A stretch of 64,000 nucleotides of DNA from Zhenhengia yiwuensis (lineage in GTDB: Bacteria > Bacillota > Clostridia > Lachnospirales > Cellulosilyticaceae): assembly GCF_014384995.1 (NCBI RefSeq), contig NZ_JACRSY010000003.1, forward strand, positions 1 to 64,000, read 5' to 3'. A program made the translations under genes and the position numbers. How positions within the stretch are numbered: the stretch's first letter is position 1; every line of letters starts with the position of its first letter. Positions 17,124 to 24,058 of this stretch are shown here, piece by piece. The notes below the pieces were generated by a model that made no database searches, was not told where the DNA came from, and saw nothing but the letters and a program-made list of their open reading frames with translations.

Positions 17124-17726
17124 ATGAAATACATAGATTTAACATTAACCGTGAGAAAGACCAATAAAGCATATCAATGGGCACAGACACAGCTTAAAAA
17201 GGAAATTGTAATGGGACATGTTGGGACACATATTGATATTTATGATAAACCTAATATTCCTTTAGACTATATGCAAACAAGAGGTGTTCTCTTAGATGCA
17301 AGTCATGTTACTGAAGGGGAAATCACAAGTGATGATGTTGATTTAGACTATGTAAAACCAGGAGACTTTGTACTGATTCGTACAGGAGCGATTGAGAGAC
17401 ATCCTTATGGTAGTGGACTATACTTTAGACAAAGTCCGATTTTATCATGGGAACTTATAGAGGAACTGATTGATTCGAAAGTAAGATTCATAGGACTTGA
17501 TGCACCAGATATGAGACGCGGTCATGAACATGTACAAGCGGATAAAATGTGTGAATCAAAAGGAATCTATGTTGTAGAAAACATGAAGAATTTAGATCAG
17601 ATCAATCCAGATACAGTATGCAAAGTCTTAACCATGTGGCATGAAGAACCAGAAGCGACGGGGATTAGATGCCGAGTTGTAGCTGTGCAACCAGAAGATG
17701 ATGATGAGAAGAGCAACCATTCATAA
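17124..17726 (+). CDS. Cyclase family protein (kynurenine formamidase-like)
   Basis: A 200-aa metal-dependent hydrolase of the cyclase/formamidase family. The zinc-binding motif HVGTHID, an HxGTHxD form, is at about residues 32-38, and the start IDLTLTV and GLDAPD are further family hallmarks. Members hydrolyse formyl-kynurenine, isatin or similar amides and lactams; no tryptophan-catabolic neighbours are present, so the substrate is open. GAGATGG-type weak ribosome site precedes the ATG. The terminator overlaps its final codons. Confidence 0.82.
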   Translation: MKYIDLTLTVRKTNKAYQWAQTQLKKEIVMGHVGTHIDIYDKPNIPLDYMQTRGVLLDASHVTEGEITSDDVDLDYVKPGDFVLIRTGAIERHPYGSGLYFRQSPILSWELIEELIDSKVRFIGLDAPDMRRGHEHVQADKMCESKGIYVVENMKNLDQINPDTVCKVLTMWHEEPEATGIRCRVVAVQPEDDDEKSNHS

Positions 17727-17742
17727 AAGGCTGCTCTTTTTA
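17710..17742 (+). terminator. Terminator overlapping the cyclase gene end
   Basis: AGAGCA with a mismatch then CC (17710-17718) pairs with GGCTGCTCT (17729-17737), followed by TTTT. The left arm is inside the coding sequence. Confidence 0.7.
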
Positions 17743-17841
17743 TTTACAATTTTATATTTTAAAGAGAGAAAGAATAATTTAGAAACAGTTTTTCGCGTGG
17801 AAGGATAAGGAAAGCATATTAAGTCCTATGATTTCACATAC

Positions 17842-18390
17842 TTAAGCGGCTCTAGCAAGAGCTGGATTATCTACAAGCTTGTTGAGATAGCCTTCATAAA
17901 TAAGGTGTAAATCAGGATGTCTTCTAAAGTCTCCAGCTGTTGTAAAGAAAGGGTCTTTGTCAAAATAGAGTGCTTTAGCTTCACGAAGTATGTAAGAAAC
18001 GAAATGAGAGCAGAAATAGCTATTTTTAGGATGAAGTTTTACATTAAACATATAACTTATAACACCTAGTGTATTATATTTATATTTTTTCTGTTCAGAC
18101 TTAAAATCTTCAATTTGCTGTTTAAGCAAGTGATAGGATTCATCGGTCACATCAAGTGTGTACATGAGACATTCTGTTTTAGGAAAAGCAGCGACCCATC
18201 TAGGATAATTCTCATTCATAAATCCACCTATAAAGGGATTACGAATTTTTTTTCTACTAAAGCTATACCCATTTGAAAAGTTATCATCAAAGAGAAGTGA
18301 AACATGAGCATAAGGCTCATGGGTATAGGAAGTAATTAAAGAGCAAAAGATACTTTCTGTTTTACTAAGCATAATATAAATTGTTTTCAT
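17842..18390 (-). CDS. Permuted papain-like (NlpC/P60 superfamily) protein, unassigned
   Basis: A 182-aa protein that I do not recognise by name. An early His in YAHVSLLFDD (about residue 28) and a later Cys in SYFCSHFVSYIL (about residue 125) have the order and surroundings of the permuted papain-like YiiX/YebB amidases, where His precedes Cys. No signal peptide or membrane helix is seen, so it is probably cytoplasmic. It is transcribed away from the next gene, and its -35 box lies inside a 24-bp inverted repeat. Enzyme activity is inferred only. Confidence 0.6.
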   Translation of the reverse strand: MKTIYIMLSKTESIFCSLITSYTHEPYAHVSLLFDDNFSNGYSFSRKKIRNPFIGGFMNENYPRWVAAFPKTECLMYTLDVTDESYHLLKQQIEDFKSEQKKYKYNTLGVISYMFNVKLHPKNSYFCSHFVSYILREAKALYFDKDPFFTTAGDFRRHPDLHLIYEGYLNKLVDNPALARAA

Positions 18391-18428
18391 ACGTCATCCC
18401 CTTAAAGTAGATTTATCTATATGAAGAT

Positions 18429-18457
18429 ATTATAAAGAAAAATGTAGAGGAATACAA
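18429..18457 (-). promoter_or_regulatory. Promoter of the papain-like gene
   Basis: On the minus strand, TTGTAT (complement of 18452-18457) and TATAAT (complement of 18429-18434) are 17 bases apart. The -35 box is embedded in the left arm of the inverted repeat 18446-18515. Confidence 0.7.
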
Positions 18458-18515
18458 TGAAGCGTTTATTCTAAAGGGGTACCCTATAGAAATAAACGCT
18501 TCATTGTATTCCTCT
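18446..18515. repeat. 24-bp perfect inverted repeat between divergent genes
   Basis: Bases 18446-18469 and 18492-18515 are perfect reverse complements, separated by 22 bases that contain GGGTACCC, itself a palindrome. The right arm is followed by TTTTT on the plus strand, but no gene ends here, since the neighbours at 18390 (minus) and 18593 (plus) both start outward. It may be a large operator, a 5' RNA hairpin or a small mobile repeat. Confidence 0.75.
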
Positions 18516-18592
18516 TTTTGTATTTAAGAGTAAAAGGAAAATTTTTGTCTATACTAATAGCTAGAAAATATAGCTTAAAATGAGGTGATAAA

Positions 18593-19036
18593 GTGGATGC
18601 CAATACAGAACTACTTAATTTTATTTTTCAAAATTCTGAGATGGGAACAAATACATTAGATGAACTCATTGAAATTGCAGGAGATGTACCTTTTGAACAG
18701 GTATTACTTAAACAAAGAGAAGGTTATAAAGTTATTAATCAAGAAGCAGTACGCCTTATGGAAGGAAGTGAGGAAGAGCCAAAAGGAATTAGTAAATTTG
18801 ATCAAATAAGGACTTACCTTATGATTAAAGCTTCTACATTAACTAATCATTCAGCTTCTCACTTTGCAGAAATAATGATACAAGGGAGTACTATGGGAAT
18901 AATCAATTTATGTAAGCAGCTCAATAGCTACAAAGAGGTAAACCCTGAAATTCGTGCATTAGCAGAGCGGTTATTACAGTTTGAAGAGGGAAATATTCAA
19001 GAACTTAAGAAATATTTAAGGCAGGATAAAGCATAA
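18593..19036 (+). CDS. Conserved-looking helical protein of unknown function
   Basis: A 147-aa soluble, mostly helical, acidic protein. I do not recognise the family. No catalytic motif or membrane segment is seen. The C-terminal part (LAERLLQFEEGNIQELKKYL) looks like a coiled or four-helix-bundle segment. GAGGTGA stands before a GTG start at 18593. It is divergent from the papain-like gene across the 24-bp inverted repeat, so the two may share regulation. It ends at a strong terminator. Confidence 0.7.
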   Translation: MDANTELLNFIFQNSEMGTNTLDELIEIAGDVPFEQVLLKQREGYKVINQEAVRLMEGSEEEPKGISKFDQIRTYLMIKASTLTNHSASHFAEIMIQGSTMGIINLCKQLNSYKEVNPEIRALAERLLQFEEGNIQELKKYLRQDKA

Positions 19037-19038
19037 AC

Positions 19039-19074
19039 AAAAGGGACTAGCCAGAAATGGGGAGTCCCTTTTAC
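19039..19074. terminator. Bidirectional terminator
   Basis: AAAAGGGACT (19039-19048 region) pairs with AGTCCCTTTT (19063-19072). Convergent genes end on both sides (19036 plus, 19083 minus). Confidence 0.75.
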
Positions 19075-19082
19075 ATTAGGAA

Positions 19083-19823
19083 CTATTTAAGACGTTTACG
19101 AAGCTTATCCATATATTCTTCTAAATGGATAAATTGCATATGAGGGAAGGCATTTAAAAGACGTTGATGAAGAATATTTTTCTTAGATAATTTTTTGCTA
19201 AGTTCTTGCTCTAAGTATAGGGTGAGCTCGGTGCGAAGAACTTTAGGCTTTAAGGTAATATCATGTTTGGTTTTAAGGAGCTGGCTGATTTCTGAGATAG
19301 AATAGATTCGTGCTTTTAGCGAGCTTACGGTATAAAGTGTTACCACTAGGTCAATGCAGAAAAGACATTCAAAGCCCATAACTATAAGAGGTAGAGCATT
19401 CTCTGGAATATGTAGAATAAATTTCATAACTGCTGGGTGAACTAAGTAGATAATAAGAAGAGAAAGTATACCGAATAAAGTAGAGTTAAGTAAGCAGACG
19501 CGACCATGAATATTACATTTACGCTTAGAATAATCCCACCAATGTGCATGAAAGGCCTTTTCTAACATATAACTTGTTATATATTCGAGTAAACTTGTAA
19601 GAAAAATACCCAATAAAAGCACAAGAAATGGAGAAGCCTTGTAAGGTTCCAGTAGATAAAGGACGATAAGTGCACCAATACCATATACAGGGCAGTAAGG
19701 TCCATTGAGAAAACCATGGTTAATAAAATGCTTAGCAGGCAAAGAGCAATAAATCACTTCGCAGCTCCATCCTAAAATGCTGTAGATAGCAAAGTATAAA
19801 ATAAAGATATAAAAAGGTGACAT
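19083..19823 (-). CDS. Putative ABC transporter permease, CmpB family
   Basis: A 246-aa integral membrane protein with about five hydrophobic helices and a basic C-terminal tail. The opening FxxYFAIYSILGWSCEVIYCS, then NHGFLNGPYCPVYGIGA and a HWWDYS segment are the hallmarks of the PF06541 (ABC_trans_CmpB) family. No ATPase gene is adjacent, and true transport function is not demonstrated for this family. The start at 19823 is chosen because GGGAGG lies 7 bases upstream; a longer in-frame ORF to 19886 lacks a ribosome site and would overlap the divergent gene. Confidence 0.8.
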   Translation of the reverse strand: MSPFYIFILYFAIYSILGWSCEVIYCSLPAKHFINHGFLNGPYCPVYGIGALIVLYLLEPYKASPFLVLLLGIFLTSLLEYITSYMLEKAFHAHWWDYSKRKCNIHGRVCLLNSTLFGILSLLIIYLVHPAVMKFILHIPENALPLIVMGFECLFCIDLVVTLYTVSSLKARIYSISEISQLLKTKHDITLKPKVLRTELTLYLEQELSKKLSKKNILHQRLLNAFPHMQFIHLEEYMDKLRKRLK

Positions 19824-19845
19824 ATACAACCTCCCTAGGTAAAAT
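19817..19845 (+). promoter_or_regulatory. Possible promoter of the DUF1904 gene
   Basis: GTGACA (19817-19822) and TAAAAT (19840-19845) are 17 bases apart. It overlaps the start of the divergent permease gene. Confidence 0.4.
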
Positions 19846-19879
19846 AGTAATAGATAAAAGAGTAAAGGAGCATAACAAA

Positions 19880-20203
19880 ATGCCAATGATTCGTATAAGA
19901 GGAATTCAAATGAATAAAATAAAACAAGTAAGTAGCAAACTTGTAGAAGATTTACATCACATTATTGGATGTCCTAAAGATTATTTCACTATAGAGTGTA
20001 TGCATAGTACATTTATTTATGAAGGAAAAGAAGTGGAAGCGCCTACACTTATAGAAGTGGCATGGTTTGATAGAGGTCAAGAAGTACAAGATGAAGTAGC
20101 AGAATGTATGATGAAACACTTCGGGGATGAGGCAGAATGTTTAGAGGTTTATTTTATACCGCTTCAGGAAACGGCGTATTATGAAAATGGTGAGCATTTT
20201 TAA
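19880..20203 (+). CDS. DUF1904 family protein
   Basis: A 107-aa cytoplasmic protein. MIRIRGIQxxKIKQVSSKLVEDL at the start, IECMHSTFI and IEVAWFDRGQEVQDEVA are typical of the DUF1904 family, which has a tautomerase-like fold in known structures but no known role. The start at 19880 is supported by AAAGGAG 9 bases upstream and by the fit to the family N-terminus. It is followed after 21 bases by the MNT/HEPN pair and may be co-transcribed with it. Confidence 0.75.
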   Translation: MPMIRIRGIQMNKIKQVSSKLVEDLHHIIGCPKDYFTIECMHSTFIYEGKEVEAPTLIEVAWFDRGQEVQDEVAECMMKHFGDEAECLEVYFIPLQETAYYENGEHF

Positions 20204-20224
20204 TAAGAAAAGAGATGAAAGAGA

Positions 20225-20584
20225 ATGTTAGATATTCCAGAGATTTATCAGAAAAGATTAAAAGAAGTGTATAACTATTTTAACCAGAAGCAGTTTGATA
20301 TTTATGAGATTTATCTGTTTGGTGGTTATGCACGCAAACAAATAAAAGATACAAGTGATATTGATTTATTATTTTTAATAGATGAGGTTGTAGCACCTAA
20401 GAAGGCAAAGCACTTGCGTATGGATATATGTGAGGAATACGAAGAATATGTTAAATATGCTTATGAGGTAGACGTTAAAATATATGGCAAAGCACGTTTT
20501 TATGAGCTGGCTTCAAGGCTTTCATTTGAAAGTGAGATTGCTAAATATATGATGCCTTTGAAGGAGGCGGTAGGCTGTGAATAG
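20225..20584 (+). CDS. Minimal nucleotidyltransferase (MNT) domain protein
   Basis: A 119-aa protein with the polymerase-beta-type nucleotidyltransferase core: FGGYAR (about 32-37), then SDIDL with Asp45 and Asp47, and the third acidic residue in EVDVKIY (Asp83). The classical GSxxR signature has Gly in place of Ser. MNT proteins encoded next to HEPN proteins usually act as antitoxins that add AMP to the HEPN partner. It overlaps the HEPN gene by 8 bases, so the pair is translationally coupled. Confidence 0.82.
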   Translation: MLDIPEIYQKRLKEVYNYFNQKQFDIYEIYLFGGYARKQIKDTSDIDLLFLIDEVVAPKKAKHLRMDICEEYEEYVKYAYEVDVKIYGKARFYELASRLSFESEIAKYMMPLKEAVGCE

Positions 20585-20972
20585 ATCTATGATTGATTTT
20601 GCAGGAACAGACTATGCTCTTGTACAGCATATTAAAGATATAGAAGGGATGGAAGACCCTACAATTATCAATTGCCAGCAATGTGCAGAAAAGTATTTAA
20701 AGCACCTTATAAGAGAGTATTTAAATGAAATTATAAGAAGTCATAGCCTTTCGGCTATGATTTCGCAGCTTGAGGAAAAGTTTCCTGAGCTTATAGAATA
20801 TAAAAGAATTGCTCGTTTCTTAACAGACAGCTACTATGATAGACGTTATGAAAGTGAAGATTATGTCATGCTTGAGCCAGATGAGTATGAGGATTACTTA
20901 GCTCAAAGCTTAGAGTTTATTGAATACCTAAGAAAGTTATGTGGAGTGACTTCTTGTAAGGAGGAAGGCTAA
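20577..20972 (+). CDS. HEPN domain protein, partner of MNT
   Basis: A 131-aa helical protein. NCQQCAEKYLKHLI (about 32-45), HSLSAMI (about 56) and the acidic C-terminal helix are HEPN features. The canonical RNase motif Rx4-6H of HEPN toxins is not evident: the only Arg close to His56 is Arg54. It may therefore be a non-RNase HEPN or a degenerate toxin. It overlaps the upstream MNT gene by 8 bases, the arrangement of MNT/HEPN toxin-antitoxin modules. Confidence 0.75.
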   Translation: MNRSMIDFAGTDYALVQHIKDIEGMEDPTIINCQQCAEKYLKHLIREYLNEIIRSHSLSAMISQLEEKFPELIEYKRIARFLTDSYYDRRYESEDYVMLEPDEYEDYLAQSLEFIEYLRKLCGVTSCKEEG

Positions 20973-20973
20973 T

Positions 20974-21128
20974 ATGCTTAAACATATTGCACATGTAGGA
21001 GTTACTGTATCTAATTTAGAAAGATCTATAGATTTTTATCAAAAATGCAAGGATTTGGTAAGAGTAAGGCTGTTTATTTTAAAGATCCTGATGGGATTCT
21101 ATTAGAGCTTATAGAAGAAATAGAGTAA
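20974..21128 (+). pseudogene. Glyoxalase / VOC family gene, internally deleted
   Basis: The start codes for MLKHIAHVGVTVSNLERSI and then FYQK, the usual N-terminus of a VOC (glyoxalase) protein. After about 24 codons the middle is missing and the frame changes; the end, YFKDPDGILLELIEE, is the usual VOC C-terminus in another frame. About 80 codons have been lost, so it is inactive. GGAGG precedes the ATG. Confidence 0.8.
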
Positions 21129-21170
21129 GGGTATTTGAAGAGCTATTTAGGGCAGGTAAGTGTAAAACTA

Positions 21171-21216
21171 TTGTTCCATTTTCTTATTTTTCATATAATT
21201 TTAGTGTAAGCTTACA
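21171..21216 (+). promoter_or_regulatory. Promoter and palindrome ahead of the LytTR operon
   Basis: TTGTTC (21171-21176) and TATAAT (21194-21199) are 17 bases apart. A perfect 12-base palindrome TGTAAGCTTACA (21205-21216) covers the likely start point, a good place for a repressor or autoregulator. Confidence 0.6.
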
Positions 21217-21242
21217 AAACAAAATATGAAAGGAATGGGGAG

Positions 21243-21698
21243 ATGAAGCTGACTATTAATCAAAGTCTAAATCAGGGAGAGACAGAAGTTATTATTAACT
21301 GCAATGTAATAGATGCTAGGCTACAGCATTTGATAGATTACATTAGACAATACTCCTTTTCTCTAGAGGGGAGAATAGGAGATGAGGTGTATAGTATTGC
21401 ATTAGAAGATATCTATTACATTGATTGTGTAGATGGAAAGACCTTTCTATATAGTCAGGAACAAGTTTATGAGAGTAAAGAACGCTTAAATACTTTAGAA
21501 GAAAAGCTAGGTAGCACTTCTTTTACGCGTATTAGTAAGAACTGTATTTTAAACTGTATGTATTTAAAAAGTGTCAGTCCACTTTGGAATCATCGTATGG
21601 AAGCTACTTTGGTAAGTGGGGAAAAGTTAGTGATTACACGTAATTATATCGGTAGTTTAAAAGAGAAGTTAGAAATGGGGAGGTTTAAGCATGCATAA
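21243..21698 (+). CDS. LytTR family DNA-binding regulator
   Basis: A 151-aa protein without a receiver domain. The C-terminal LytTR domain (about 45-145) is clear: IALEDIYYIDCVDGKTFLY, a central TSFTRISKNCILN and a final ITRNYIGSLKEKL. Stand-alone LytTR regulators are commonly paired with a small DUF3021 membrane protein, and here the next gene is one, overlapping by 8 bases. GGAATGGGGAG gives the ribosome site. Such pairs are believed to sense the membrane or an antimicrobial and autoregulate; the signal is unknown. Confidence 0.9.
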   Translation: MKLTINQSLNQGETEVIINCNVIDARLQHLIDYIRQYSFSLEGRIGDEVYSIALEDIYYIDCVDGKTFLYSQEQVYESKERLNTLEEKLGSTSFTRISKNCILNCMYLKSVSPLWNHRMEATLVSGEKLVITRNYIGSLKEKLEMGRFKHA

Positions 21699-22089
21699 AA
21701 TTATGAAGTTTTATTTTCCAGGAACTTGTATAGTTTTTACACTAGCTATGCTTTCAGCGACAATCACTAATGCCTTGCATGGGGATTTTAGTGATTATCA
21801 TATGTATATGTTAGAAATATTAGGAATGATTATTTTGTTTTATACCTTAGATTATTTTATTTCTAAGATAAATTTTAAGACTTATAGAAGTTATGTGTTA
21901 ACGGGATACACTATTATGCTTATTATTTATTTAGGACTAGGTAAAGTGTTTGGCTGGTTTCAGTTTACTATAAGTAATATTATTAGTGTAACCATTTCAT
22001 TTACATTGATTTATATAGGTATCTATTCTTATTTTAGATATATGGGTAGGAAAGAGGCAGATAGAATCAATCAACTTTTAAATCAGTAA
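21691..22089 (+). CDS. DUF3021 family membrane protein
   Basis: A 132-aa protein with four membrane helices at about 8-28, 38-58, 70-90 and 97-117, and a short basic C-terminal tail. Its size, topology and place behind a LytTR gene (8-base overlap) match the DUF3021 family. The likely role is to hold or control the LytTR regulator, analogous to other LytTR regulatory systems; that is inferred from context. Confidence 0.8.
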   Translation: MHKIMKFYFPGTCIVFTLAMLSATITNALHGDFSDYHMYMLEILGMIILFYTLDYFISKINFKTYRSYVLTGYTIMLIIYLGLGKVFGWFQFTISNIISVTISFTLIYIGIYSYFRYMGRKEADRINQLLNQ

Positions 22090-22144
22090 AAGGCACATTA
22101 GGCCAGAGGGGATGTATGTGATGGGCGACCTAAAAGGCTGTTAA

Positions 22145-22186
22145 AACAAGGAGGCAAAACTAATGAAATTGTTTTGCCTCCTTGTT
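22145..22186. terminator. Bidirectional terminator overlapping the antiporter gene end
   Basis: A 16-bp perfect stem (22145-22160 with 22171-22186) with a 10-base loop. The right arm encodes the last residues of the antiporter, and its stop codon is in the loop. It also stops the convergent DUF3021 operon. Confidence 0.8.
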
Positions 22187-23365
22187 ATTGCAAGAGAGTA
22201 ATTTATTATAAGCAGAATCAATACAAAAGGCACCAAGGGGAGCTGTTACTAAAATGGCAACAACAGAGACAGTAAGTACAATGGGCCCACAGGCGAGGCC
22301 CATGCTAAGCGGGATGCCACCAATAGCAGCTTGTACTGTTGCTTTAGGCATATAGGCAAGTATACAAAAAAGACGTTCTTTAGGATTCAGGGGTGTGCCT
22401 AATAAGGAAATCCATACGCCAGAAGCCCTAAATATAAGAGCGATTACAATAAGTATAAGGGACGGTAAGATTGCTTTGAGTGCATAACTCAGATCAACAG
22501 TAGCACCGACTAATACGAAGAGTAGAAGCTGAGCAGCAATCCAGAGTTTAGACAACTTCAAAGAGAGCCTTTGTGCTAATGGGCCATGGCCACGGTAAAG
22601 TAAAGCACCTAGAGACATAATAGCAATCAAACCTGAAAAAGGTATGAATGCTTCTAGATGGTCTTCAAGACCTACCAAAAGAAAAGAAATGCTTAATAAA
22701 ATAATGACTTTTATAGAATCACGTAAATGGAGACTCTTAAAGTAAACTGTAAGCGCAATGCCAAGAATAATGCCGATTATAATACCTGTTACAATAGAAA
22801 TAGGAATACTTAAAAAGCTTAAACCATTAAAATGACCGCCATCTGCTAAGGCTGTAAAAGAAGTAAAGAGTACAATAACAAAAATATCATCAACGGAGGC
22901 ACTTGCCATAATGAGTTGGGGAATACTTTTATTTATTCCATAGCCTTCTTCAATAAGCTTTACCATACGAGGGACAATAACTGCAGGAGATACAGCAGCA
23001 AGTACAGTCCCTAATAGAGCTGCCTCGAGAAATGAAATATGAAAGATGAGGGGGGCAAATAGTAAGATACCTATTAATTCCAAAGTAGCAGGAATAAAAC
23101 ACATTAAAAGTGCAGGACGCCCTACTTTTTTGAGGGATTCAAGGTCTAGTGAAAGTCCTGCACGAAGCAGAATAATCACAAGTGCTATCGTTCTAAGATC
23201 AGGACTAATTAAAAGAATATTAGGATCTAATAGATTAAGTGCATAGGGACCTAATAGCATACCTGTTAGAAGCATACCAAGTAAATCAGGTAATTTTAAT
23301 TTTTTCATCATACTACTTAGTAGTAAACCTACTAAGAAAATAAGTGCTAAACTTGTAAGTAACAT
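22160..23365 (-). CDS. Cation:proton antiporter, CPA2/KefB-NhaP type
   Basis: A 401-aa integral membrane protein with about 11-12 helices covering nearly all of its length. LPDLLGMLLTGMLLGPY near the N-terminus, LAAVSPAVIVP, a conserved SASVDD in mid-protein, and FVLVGATVDL are typical of the monovalent cation:proton antiporter 2 family, in which the Asp pair binds the cation. It exchanges Na+ or K+ for protons across the membrane. The start at 23365 is set by AAGGAGG; an upstream ATG at 23386 lacks a site. The leader carries a fluoride-type riboswitch with its own terminator, which suggests a role in fluoride stress. Confidence 0.88.
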   Translation of the reverse strand: MLLTSLALIFLVGLLLSSMMKKLKLPDLLGMLLTGMLLGPYALNLLDPNILLISPDLRTIALVIILLRAGLSLDLESLKKVGRPALLMCFIPATLELIGILLFAPLIFHISFLEAALLGTVLAAVSPAVIVPRMVKLIEEGYGINKSIPQLIMASASVDDIFVIVLFTSFTALADGGHFNGLSFLSIPISIVTGIIIGIILGIALTVYFKSLHLRDSIKVIILLSISFLLVGLEDHLEAFIPFSGLIAIMSLGALLYRGHGPLAQRLSLKLSKLWIAAQLLLFVLVGATVDLSYALKAILPSLILIVIALIFRASGVWISLLGTPLNPKERLFCILAYMPKATVQAAIGGIPLSMGLACGPIVLTVSVVAILVTAPLGAFCIDSAYNKLLSCNNKEAKQFH

Positions 23366-23398
23366 TTTATCCTCCTTTATCTTCAAGAGCCTAAGCGC

Positions 23399-23493
23399 AA
23401 AAAAAAGCTGGTGACTCTGCTAGGCGCAGAAGTCATCAGCTTTAATATTAGCGGTTTCGGTCTCATTCACCAAGGGAGTACTTCATTCCCTTT
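23399..23493 (-). promoter_or_regulatory. Fluoride-type (crcB) riboswitch candidate with terminator, in the antiporter leader
   Basis: Read on the minus strand, a 6-bp hairpin (AAGGGA / UCCCUU) has a loop AUGAAGUAC. After a second small hairpin come GAAACCGC and AGCUGAUGACUUCUGC, and then the 3' half of a strong terminator with an eight-T tail. These pieces match the crcB fluoride aptamer as I know it: AUGGAGUUC loop, AUAAACGC joiner and AGCUAAUGACUCCUAC end. The loop GAAG and the downstream CUUC are complementary, where the known aptamers have GGAG and CUCC, so the pseudoknot is conserved by a compensatory change. As in known examples, the pseudoknot strand is also the 5' strand of the terminator, so ligand binding would allow read-through. 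An extra 13-nt hairpin (GGU / ACC) is unusual. Confidence 0.6.
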
Positions 23494-23510
23494 AGTATTT
23501 AATTAAAGTT

Positions 23511-23539
23511 ATTTTAACATGAGAAAGTCTATATAGCAA
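23511..23539 (-). promoter_or_regulatory. Promoter of the antiporter transcript
   Basis: On the minus strand TTGCTA (23534-23539) and TAAAAT (23511-23516) are 17 bases apart, and the riboswitch hairpin starts about 18 bases downstream. Confidence 0.65.
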
Positions 23540-23547
23540 ATTTTTTT

Positions 23548-23838
23548 CTATTTTTCAAGTTCTTCTGGCCAATCAGAAATAGCGCCTAGATTATAAACCT
23601 TATCATAACCTTGACTTTCTAAAATATGGCAGCCTACTTTGCTTCTTACACCTGCTCTACAGTAAACGTAAATAGGTTGATGTAAGTCTTGTAATGTTTC
23701 ACATGCATGGTCTTCAAGCATGTGAAGTGGAATATGAAGGCAGCCTTTAATGTGTCCTTCTTTGTATTCGTAATCTTCTCGAACATCTAAAATAATAGCA
23801 TTGTTTTCTGCTTTTAAGTTTTTATACATTTGGTTCAT
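23548..23838 (-). CDS. Rhodanese-like domain protein
   Basis: A 96-aa single-domain rhodanese of the PspE/GlpE/YtwF type. LDVREDYEYKEGHIKG near residue 18 and the active-site loop YCRAGVRS with catalytic Cys near 62 are intact. These proteins carry sulfane sulfur as a cysteine persulfide and pass it to acceptors such as cyanide or thiols. The ATG at 23838 lies behind AAGGAG; the longer ORF to 23943 has an unlikely N-terminus. It is transcribed alone from the same strand as the antiporter, upstream of it. Confidence 0.9.
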   Translation of the reverse strand: MNQMYKNLKAENNAIILDVREDYEYKEGHIKGCLHIPLHMLEDHACETLQDLHQPIYVYCRAGVRSKVGCHILESQGYDKVYNLGAISDWPEELEK

Positions 23839-23976
23839 CAGATTGTCTCCTTGATGCAAATAAAATATAAATAAAGTATATGTATCTTTATCATAATATA
23901 TAGAGATACTTATATCTTTTAAATAGCTATTCTTATTATACATTAAAATTAAGAAAAGATAAAACTATAAATAGAC

Positions 23977-24006
23977 TTGAGTTGCTATAAATAAGTATGG
24001 TATAGT
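23977..24006 (+). promoter_or_regulatory. Promoter of the phosphodiesterase gene
   Basis: TTGAGT (23977-23982) and TATAGT (24001-24006) have an 18-base spacer. Confidence 0.45.
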
Positions 24007-24058
24007 TAAATGTTTGATACATTTATCAACTATTAAATATAAAATAAGGAGAAACGCT

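Noticed and set aside
23399..23493. yybP-ykoY manganese riboswitch in the antiporter leader
   Set aside because: GACCGAAACC looked like part of that motif, but the closing stem with AAGACCUUU and the GGGGAGUA loop are absent; the crcB-type layout fits better.
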